A stretch of DNA of 64,000 nt from Adiantum capillus-veneris. Lineage: Eukaryota > Streptophyta > Polypodiopsida > Polypodiales > Pteridaceae. This document shows positions 57,347 to 64,000 of the stretch, one piece after another. Position numbers and translations under genes: made by a program. A model generated the notes under the pieces. It made no database searches and was not told where the DNA came from. It saw only the letters and a list, made by a program, of their open reading frames with translations. Location of the stretch: assembly GCA_014529385.2 (NCBI GenBank), contig CM043953.1, forward strand, positions 82,993,838-83,057,837, given 5' to 3'. The stretch's first letter is position 1. Each line of letters opens with the position of its first letter.

Positions 57347-58030
57347 TTAAGCAACATCTTTATGTGAAGTGGTATTATCATCTGGGAAAGGTCCATACAA
57401 TGATTCATATCGTTGAAGCTTTGCTTGTGCATCACTTAAGTCTATTTCAAGCTCAAGAATCCGGCCACGAAGCATGTCCGATGTTTCTCCTTGGCTGGCA
57501 AGGTCTTGTCCTTGGCTAGCTAATTCAGTCAGTGTTTCAGGAAGTAAAACAATAGGACGCTTGCGAGGAGGCATTGGATTATTTGCATTGCGTGCTGCCA
57601 CCTTTTCTGCAATGCGTCCACGTCCAACGCTAGCAGTGCTTGGAGGATCTGACCAATCCACTTTCTTCAGCAAAACATATCGAACATAGCATTGCTGGAT
57701 AAAGTAAATTGCTACTTGGTTGTTGTTTGGTAGGCATCTCTCTTGTCGTATAAACCTTTGCAGCAATACACGTGCTAGTCCTTTATGTTGCAAATCAGAG
57801 AGCTTTAACGGAGCTGTATCTTTTGCATTGCCACTTATTTGAAATAGTTGATGGAGTACAAAGTGATTAGGGCAAAGATTTTTGCACTCTTTAAGGATTG
57901 ATGGTTCGCCCTGCATCTCAGATTCATCTTCTTCAATGTTGGAAATAGTAGAAAGATCTGCTTGTCCACATCTAACTTGTTCTTCTTTAAAAATTGCCTG
58001 AGCTTCAGCGTGGTTGAGTTCTTCTTCCAT
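57347..58030 (-). pseudogene. C-terminal coiled-coil ORF of the kinase-like cargo gene, or separate gene
   Basis: A minus-strand open frame of 227 codons starts MEEELNHAEAQAIFKEEQ. It has a middle part with Cys residues (QQCYVRYVLLKKVDWSDPP), a basic proline-rich linker (RNANNPMPPRKRPIVLLPE), and a C-terminal helix with heptad-like spacing (RGRILELEIDLSDAQAKLQRYESLYG). It follows the kinase-like ORF in the same direction after about 210 bp that could be an intron. Domain unknown. It is uninterrupted, the longest intact ORF of the hAT cargo. Confidence 0.5.
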
Positions 58031-58239
58031 ATATGCATATCAGGTGAACATGTCATTACTTTTAAATACCCATTCAATTAATTTGACAGTATATCGAATG
58101 ACAAACATAGAATTTTTGCTCAATCAAACATACAATTAAATCTGACACCAAAAGTAAAACAATGATGAAATCATGAGACTGCATTTTCATTAATCATCAA
58201 CTGGTCGTAAGCCAGATGTCATTACAATGTTGTAACCCA

Positions 58240-59587
58240 CTCTATGGGCACCATTTAAACACAAGGAGAGATCAAAAGCATTAGGCCGGGTTTTGGGGTG
58301 AACGCCTTGCCGCTTTCAAGATGGGCAAGTACATTACTCAAAAAATGTCTCTTCCTTTGTTCTGGGGGCTCTAGTAAGCACTTCAAAATGCATTTCCATG
58401 TATGACACATGGAATAAATATCCATAGCTTTGGTCGAGGAGGGAGGATTACAAGATATACATTAGGGGGCTGCCCATGGATAATCTCTCTCATATTTTTT
58501 TCTAGTTTCTATCTGCATATCGTGTAGAGGAGGAAAACCGGCTGTCGTATTTGTTTTGGTGCATGAACCCCAATCCTCAATGCCGGCGTAAACACCTTTT
58601 TCGCCAAAATGCAGCATCATATTGAAAGAGTGTAGATCATTGTGGAGGTAGTTATGTGTATGTATTACTTTAGAGTTTGGAGGAGAGCATTGATGATCTG
58701 CAAAATAGCTCTACTGTTCCTGCAATGAGTACGTAATTGCGAATGACAGGCTGCCTGCCGTCTGCAGTGCATTCTTTTATCCATTGCTCCACATGGCCGC
58801 CATTCCAAAATCGTGAAATGAGCATAGGTCTCTCCATGTGGCGCACCATGGCAAGAGGGTAGACAATACCACGATGTGAAATATCCAAAATTTTTGCTTC
58901 GTCTTCGACCTGTTGCTCCATGGTGGGCCCATGTAAGTGTACTTTGAACACTTTTGCAGCATACACTTGATCTTTGAAAGCGGGATGTGTGACACCCACA
59001 TGCTTCACATGTGCCCATCTTCCCTCTCATAGTTGTGGAGCTTGGATATTGAACACGGCTGTGTTGGGTAAAAGGTGTAAAATAGGTGGTAGCTGAGAGA
59101 GGTCTAATGCAGTAATGGATGACATTGTAGGCTCTATTCTAAGAAGGATTTCTGGTTCAACAGCAACTTCAGAAGAACTGGCTTCCACTCTTGCATGCTT
59201 TGCTACTCTTTCTAACTTTTCCTTGCTCTTGAACTCCGTATAAAGCTGTTGCACAAGATGTATATGCTCATCTATGTTTGGCAAGGAAGTAATTGTAGGA
59301 TTTTTCAGTTCTTGAAAGGTTTTCATGATCTGCCCAATGGTTTGTTTGACCATGTTTACTAAAGCACCTGATGTCAGGAGGGCTATGTCAAAAATAGCTA
59401 GTGCAAACTCTGCCTGGAGCTGCTCAAACACAGACTTGGTCAGAGTCTCTATAAGATGATAAAAATGCTCCGGAGCGACATGGTTTAAACAATGCCTAAT
59501 CTCTGCCTTTGACATGTAATTAAAGTGTCTCACAATCACTTCGGAGACGAACTTTCGTTGGTGTTTCGCTAGCTTCGTGTCTGCCAT
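58240..59587 (-). pseudogene. Protein-kinase-like gene carried by the hAT element
   Basis: Minus strand. 59587-59030 is an N-terminal helical region (186 codons, MADTKLAKHQRKFVSEVIV). After a single TGA at 59027-59029 the same frame continues into a kinase N-lobe: VYAAKVFK (beta-3 Lys about 58,953), EDEAKIL (helix C Glu), HRGIVYPLAMV, and PMLISRFWNGGHVEQW (hinge). A frame change near 58,670, perhaps an exon boundary, leads to the catalytic loop HNDLHSFN (58621-58644), IEDWGS in the DFG place (58563-58583), and YPWAAP followed by TAA where Glu of APE is expected (58462). Subdomain IX TKAMDIYSM is at 58411-58425. Conserved Asp, Asn and Asp of an active kinase are present. The glycine loop is weak. 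It would phosphorylate a protein; role in transposition unknown. Confidence 0.72.
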
Positions 59588-59788
59588 ATCTGTATGACAA
59601 AATTATAAATTAAGAATCTTACGAAAAGATTGTACACCATAGTAACATAGTTATTATATAATGAGTGTTAACCCTATATATATTAAATGATGATACAAAT
59701 TTATTAAACAATATTAAATTATTGGAAATTAAAGAGAAAATCTTATGATTACAAACCACATCGTGCGAATCGACCATGAAAATTAAAT

Positions 59789-59789
<1 letters not shown>

Positions 59790-59869
<80 letters not shown>
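59790..59869. repeat. (GA)n microsatellite, 80 bp
   Basis: Perfect GA run upstream (minus sense) of the kinase-like gene start. Confidence 0.97.
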
Positions 59870-59870
<1 letters not shown>

Positions 59871-60940
59871 CCAGGAGTGTGAGATGCTCTCAGCACAAGA
59901 ACTAGACCCTGTTATGTGCAAAAGTGTGAGATGATGAAAGAAATCACATCTAAAGGATTAGAAAATCGTACATGTGAACAACTCAGCTAGTGTGAGATAT
60001 TCTCAGCACAAGTCCTAGATGCTGTTGTGAAATAAATTGATAGTTTTTATCAATCTAATCTCTGATAAAGTGTGTGGAACTCACAACACAACTATTAGCG
60101 CCGGATAAAGCAACAATTGTAGATGTAAGTTACCTATCGTATGTGTTTACGTCCAAAACAACACCAAGTCATTTAATGATGAAAAATGATGTTCCTTTGG
60201 AATATGAAACACACGAGTAACCAGTATGTCACATTAAGATGAAGAGGGCATGAAAATATGCATCTCTTCACTCTTAATATAACGAGTGGTAACGCTTGTG
60301 TTTCTATGTAACACATATGATAGAAAAACTTAATCTAAAATTGTAAATTTTATAAGCATTTCTAATGGAGTGTGTGGAATGCACAACACAACCATCAACA
60401 CAAACAACTCAACAATCTCAAATGTAAATCAATTGTTGCATATATCTACGTTCAGAGTAACACCAAGTCATCTGCTGATGAACAATGATGTTACTACAAA
60501 AATAGAAGCACAAAAATAACAAAAGTCACATTAAGATGAAAAGGGCATAAAGTATGCATCTGTGCACTCTTAAAATGATGAATGTTAATCTTTGTGCTTC
60601 TATGTAGAATAATCAACAATGACTTAATTTAAGATTGTTAATTTTATAGGCCACTCTAAAGTGAGAGGTGTAGCATCATGCCTACTACACTCCACGAGTC
60701 GACCTTTAATCCTAACTCATCTCTATGGTGAGAGGTATACTACTACACCATACGAGTGAGAATCTAAATTTACCCTAAGCCTTCCCTGGAGTGAGTCATA
60801 TGACTACACACCACGGGAAAGGAGACTATATTCTACACACTTCTGGAGTGAGCCATATGGCTACACACCACGAAGTGGCCTACGACCTGCAAGCCAACTT
60901 TGTGGTGAGAGTCGAAACTACTGCACCACACAAGTCTGAC
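59870..60940. repeat. hAT right subterminal repeats: two 300-bp units and five ~60-bp units
   Basis: A unit with GTGTGTGGAA..CACAACACAAC and ACACCAAGTCAT occurs at 60,061 and again at 60,361, an exact 300-bp step. Shorter units GGTGAGAG or GGAGTGAG with CTACACACCACG follow at 60661, 60727, 60788, 60845 and 60903. Their reverse complements match the left-end units (GTGTAG...CTCAC). A GTGAGAT-N5-CTCAGCACAAG unit occurs at about 59,880 and 59,993. Confidence 0.7.
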
Positions 60941-61127
60941 ACAACACAAAAAAAAAGTTAGTATTTACTGAAAATTAAAAAAATATACCTGAAAACTGCT
61001 GTAAACCGAAGGGCTGTCGCTATCTACTAATCTCTCAAAAGCTCCAAGCTCTGCAAACTCCCAAAAGCTCCAGAATACTTTTCGATCGAATACGGTGACG
61101 GTTGTATATATATAGAGGTTTTCGACG
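60941..61127. other. hAT right terminal stretch
   Basis: No gene. Contains CGATCGAATA followed by TATATATATA, similar to a block at 52,446-52,466 near the left end. The exact terminus next to CGAAGTTAGG is not resolved. Confidence 0.4.
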
Positions 61128-61844
61128 AAGTTAGGCATCACACGCCGACATTCCACACCATACTATCCACAATGCAATGGTCTGGTAGAGAAGGTAAATG
61201 GAATGATTTGCAAAATCATCACAAAGCAGGTGAACAATCACACAGAGGACTGGGATAAACATCTCATGGCAGCTCTTTGGGCCTACAGAACAACGTTCCA
61301 AACATCACTAGGTTTCACCCCTTTCCATCTAGTTTATGCAAAGGAGGCAATTCTACCCATAGAGGTACAGATAGCCAGCTTACGAGTTTTGGCTAGCTAG
61401 GTACATTGTCCAATTGTAAATCTCCGAAACCACATCTTGGATCTGGAGAGACTCTAACTAGATAGGGAAGAAGCAATCAATCACTATGAAACACAGGCAG
61501 AATGACGCCGGCTCACTTTTAATCAAGGGCTTAAAGAAAAGGGACTGGAAAAAGGTATGTTAGTGCTGAGATACGACAACAGATTCGACACCAGGAAGGA
61601 CAAGAAATTTCAACCCAAATGGGAAGGGCCATTCATCATCAAGGAACGCTATGACAACGGCAGCTATAAGGTGATGGAAGCAGATGGGAGAATTCACAAG
61701 ACTAGGGTCAATGGATGGAGACTGAAAAGGTATTTTCTTAGCTTTGATACAGAATTCATGCTAGACATTCCAGAAGAGGGAGAACCCGCTAACTCCATAG
61801 CTAAAGATGTAGAGGAAGGGCTAGAAGCATGAATGCCTCTAGCC
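61128..61844 (+). pseudogene. Gypsy B integrase, second part and C-terminal domain
   Basis: Resumes with RRHSTPYYPQCNGLVEKVNG, which holds the third catalytic residue (Glu). It continues at 61203-61400 with DWDKHLMAALWAYRTTFQTS and FHLVYAKEAILPIEV. A TAG at 61,398 and frame changes follow. The C-terminal domain is open at 61557-61832: FQPKWEGPFIIKERYDNGSY and VNGWRLKRYF. It ends just before the polypurine tract. Confidence 0.87.
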
Positions 61845-61860
61845 AAAAGGAGAGGGCTAA
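61845..61860 (+). promoter_or_regulatory. Polypurine tract of gypsy B
   Basis: AAAAGGAGAGGGCTAA directly before the 3' LTR start TGATGGCC. Primes plus-strand DNA synthesis in LTR elements. Confidence 0.75.
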
Positions 61861-62478
61861 TGATGGCCGATTTTTGGAAATCAAAGAAAAGAAAAACTTA
61901 TTTTTCCTCTGCCGGAGCCTTGGCGACACTATTGGAAGGCTTGGCAATGCCAGATCAACCTCACGGTGCTTTTACGGGCATGGCACCCCCCCCCCCCCCC
62001 CTTCAATTGGCCGGCCTTATCACCCTCATGCCTCTGCTCGTCTATGCCCCACCCTCATGCCTCCGCTCCTCTATGCCCCAGCCTAGCCGACCGCCCTAGG
62101 CTTCAGATACCCTTCTCTCTCTATCCCTGTAGTTTTATTCCCGTGGTGGGCATTGAATGAGATATCTCTCTCTCTCTCTCATTTTTCCTACATACCTCTC
62201 TCTAATATCCTCTCTCTCTCTCACCCACACACCCCTCTACTGGCCACCCTTGGCCAGGAATGGCCTCGAGCAATCAACCCCCCCTTCTCTCGCTTTCTCT
62301 CTCGTGCTTCCACTACACTGAGCCCATAGCCGCATGCAAACTCTCTCTCTCTCTCCCGTATTCTTATCCACACCCACACACACCCCCCTCACACTCCCTC
62401 CCACGCTCCCCATGCAAGCCAATAGATAGAAAATATCCCCTCTCTTCCCCACCCGCTCGCATCACCCTCGGCCTCGTT

Positions 62479-62479
<1 letters not shown>

Positions 62480-62510
<31 letters not shown>
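62480..62510. repeat. (C)31 homopolymer in the gypsy B 3' LTR
   Basis: Counterpart of a 14-C run at 33246-33259 in the 5' LTR. Confidence 0.93.
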
Positions 62511-62798
62511 ACCATTGACTTCCCCCCCCTCCTCTCGTCCTTGAGACACCATGCAAGACAGAGAATAAGGTTCCCCCCCCCGCACTCAGACACTCTCTTC
62601 CCCCCCCACGGTGATCACCCGCCATAGAACCCTCTCACTACTCTTATCCACACCCACCTCACCTCCCTCTTCCTCTCTCGCGCGTTATGCACGCTGAGCC
62701 CCAACCGGCATTCTCTGTCTCTCCCTCTCGATCTTCTCAGCCCGAAGGTGCAGCACAAGAAGCCGAAGCACATTCTCTCTCTACACACACACACCACA

Positions 62799-62802
<4 letters not shown>

Positions 62803-62853
<51 letters not shown>
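62803..62853. repeat. (CA)n microsatellite in the gypsy B 3' LTR
   Basis: Counterpart of 33549-33610. Confidence 0.93.
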
Positions 62854-62856
<3 letters not shown>

Positions 62857-62976
62857 AATCCTCTCCCTCCCTCACCACCTCCAACCCTCTGTTTACGGCT
62901 CCAGTCTCCCGGTGCCCGTCGCAGTAAACTCTCTCTCTCTCTCTCTCCCTCGCGGGTCTGAGAAGGCACAGAAAAT

Positions 62977-63015
62977 TCTCTCTCTCTCTCTCTCTCTCTC
63001 CCTCTCTCTCTCTCT
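62977..63015. repeat. (CT)n microsatellite in the gypsy B 3' LTR
   Basis: CT run with one CCT interruption. The 5' LTR has a shorter one at about 33,743-33,761. Confidence 0.92.
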
Positions 63016-63788
63016 ATACACACACCACACACACATACACACACACCCCACGCTTGCGCCCCCCCCCCCCACACACACACACCATTCCCCGCCACCCCTC
63101 ATCCTCACGTAGCAGGCCGCCGTCAAGAGAGCCAAAAAAAGATTAGAAAAAAAAAAATAATAATAATAAAATAAATAAATATATATATATAAAATATATT
63201 ATACACATAATAAGCCCGTTCCCACGCACGCTTGCGCACACATACAAATACACACACACACTCATGCATGCGCACCCACATCTATATATACACACATCCG
63301 CCCACATGCACATACGTATACACACACACACGCATATACACACTACAAATACAAAAAACCAAAGGATTCCACGACTACAACGACAACGAAAAAGAAGGAG
63401 GACCCAAATCACGCGCCGCCAACAAAAAAAAGAGGAAATGCAACGAAGGCATGCCCTGGCCGATCCCGAAAAGAAGTACGTGCTACACCGACGCACCGGC
63501 AACACACCATTCGCCGGCAACACGCAGCCACGATGCCATTTTTGGTAATTTATAGGTTATTTTCATCATTTCTTCAGTTTTTCACCCAAGCCATTGTAAA
63601 ATTTCCCACTTTGTAAATTCCCTCTCTCTAGGTGATGGTCACAAAGGCCCACCTAGATATTCTCATCTTTTAATAACCTCCCAAAACAAAGCAAGGGTCA
63701 ACCACACCGGGCCCACCACTTTCTTTGTCTCCCCGATTAAGCATACCCTAATCACACCGGGATTACCATAATCCAAGCAACCAACACC

Positions 63789-63795
63789 TATAAAT
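63789..63795 (+). promoter_or_regulatory. TATA box of the gypsy B 3' LTR
   Basis: TATAAAT in the same context as 34605-34611. Confidence 0.5.
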
Positions 63796-64000
63796 TGGCA
63801 CTGAGAGGTCACTATTGGGGGGGGGGGGGGCAGCTCACGAGAGGTCAACACTTGGTAGAGTGTAGTGGGAAGAGTTGACACTATTGGCATCACGGGGAGG
63901 GGGCTTGTGTGTTGGTTTGCCTTGGGAATTGCATTATGCAAAGGGAGCCGCATCCATCCCTCGACTCCAATGATCGATGCACACACGTATACACGCTCTT

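Larger units (their letters stand above)
52246..61127 (+). mobile_element. hAT DNA transposon carrying a transposase and a convergent kinase-like gene
   Basis: About 8.9 kb (7.5 kb without the nested piggyBac-like copy) lying exactly in the integrase core of gypsy B. It contains the DUF659/hAT transposase on plus (54779-56948), a kinase-like gene on minus (59587-57347), and subterminal repeats of related sequence in opposite orientation at both ends. An imperfect 8-bp target duplication may be present around the AAGTT at 52,236 and 61,125, but I cannot define the terminal inverted repeats exactly. Boundaries are inferred from where the integrase coding stops and resumes. Confidence 0.75.
35195..61860 (+). 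mobile_element. Ty3/gypsy retrotransposon 'gypsy B' (Tat-like), internal region with nested insertions
   Basis: Plus-strand order: small ORFs, gag with CCHC knuckle, aspartic protease, RT, RNase H, a second (archaeal-type) RNase H, integrase, polypurine tract at 61845-61860, 3' LTR. The second RNase H between RNase H and integrase is the hallmark of the Tat/Ogre group (family knowledge). It is interrupted by a copia array (39422-50578, GATAA duplication) and by a hAT element (about 52245-61128). Removing these leaves roughly 6.6 kb of internal sequence. Many frameshifts make it defective. Confidence 0.85.
61861..64000 (+). repeat. 3' LTR of gypsy B, cut by the window end
   Basis: Collinear with 32538-34811 of the 5' LTR. 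Differences are mainly in simple repeats: a CT tract of ~15 bp here (62341-62355) against ~104 bp, a poly-C of 31 (62480-62510) against 14, and a nearly lost CA tract at 63,059-63,082 against ~106 bp. There is also a partial duplication near 62,025-62,085 (CTCATGCCTC...CTATGCCC twice). The TATA box is kept at 63789-63795. About 380 bp of the LTR should lie beyond the window. Confidence 0.82.

Overview
The window reads as nuclear DNA from a large, repeat-rich plant (land plant or streptophyte alga) genome. It contains plant-type Ty1/copia and Ty3/gypsy retrotransposons nested in one another, initiator-Met- and Asp-type primer binding sites, a BED/DUF659-type hAT transposon, a LINE reverse-transcriptase fragment and many long GA/CT and CA/GT microsatellites. 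I see no intact host gene, rRNA, tRNA or CRISPR array. I cannot name the species; a seedless plant with a large genome is a guess only.

Layout. (1) 1-3140, minus: a broken, low-complexity coiled-coil ORF series. (2) 5155-16295, minus: a Ty3/gypsy element ('gypsy A') with Asp-type PBS at 16274-16293, a leader built of ~285-bp tandem units each carrying a 22-nt palindrome, a tandemly duplicated gag, a deletion that removes protease and the start of RT, an RT with a mutated catalytic motif, and an integrase split by a 1,330-bp TTAA-flanked piggyBac-like element (7093-8422). (3) 16296-21750: LTR edge, then poorly recognisable sequence including an unknown acidic ORF on minus. (4) 21747-23326, minus: 5'-truncated LINE fragment bounded by GA microsatellites. 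(5) 23617-31698: debris of a chromodomain-type gypsy family with short (~140-165 bp) LTRs, arranged as a large inverted repeat, plus a better-preserved integrase tail (28982-30123, minus). (6) 31852-32537, minus: 3' stub of a gypsy B-related element with a membrane-spanning ORF. (7) 32538 to the window end, plus: a >31-kb nest. A Tat-like gypsy element ('gypsy B', LTR 32538-35194, second LTR from 61861) is interrupted in its RT-RNase H region by a three-LTR copia array (39422-50578, 5-bp duplication GATAA) and in its integrase by a hAT element (about 52245-61128). The hAT itself carries a second copy of the piggyBac-like element (52834-54170).

Most notable content. The hAT element appears to carry two convergent genes inside its subterminal repeats: a DUF659/hAT transposase, and on the opposite strand a protein-kinase-like gene with recognisable catalytic-loop, DFG-like, APE-like and subdomain IX motifs. 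Also of interest are the palindrome-bearing tandem arrays, the two near-identical non-autonomous piggyBac-like copies, the chimeric copia array and the duplicated gag. The two gypsy B LTRs show how far their microsatellites have diverged in length since insertion.

State of decay. Every protein-coding unit is broken. Internal stops in the two copia frames are all TAG; single stops in the LINE, hAT transposase N-terminus, kinase-like gene and unknown ORF are TGA where Arg would fit. This is consistent with decay of methylated cytosines (CHG and CG). No gene here is predicted to make a full-length protein from the sequence as given. Alignments, repeat percentages and family names are by eye and need computation.
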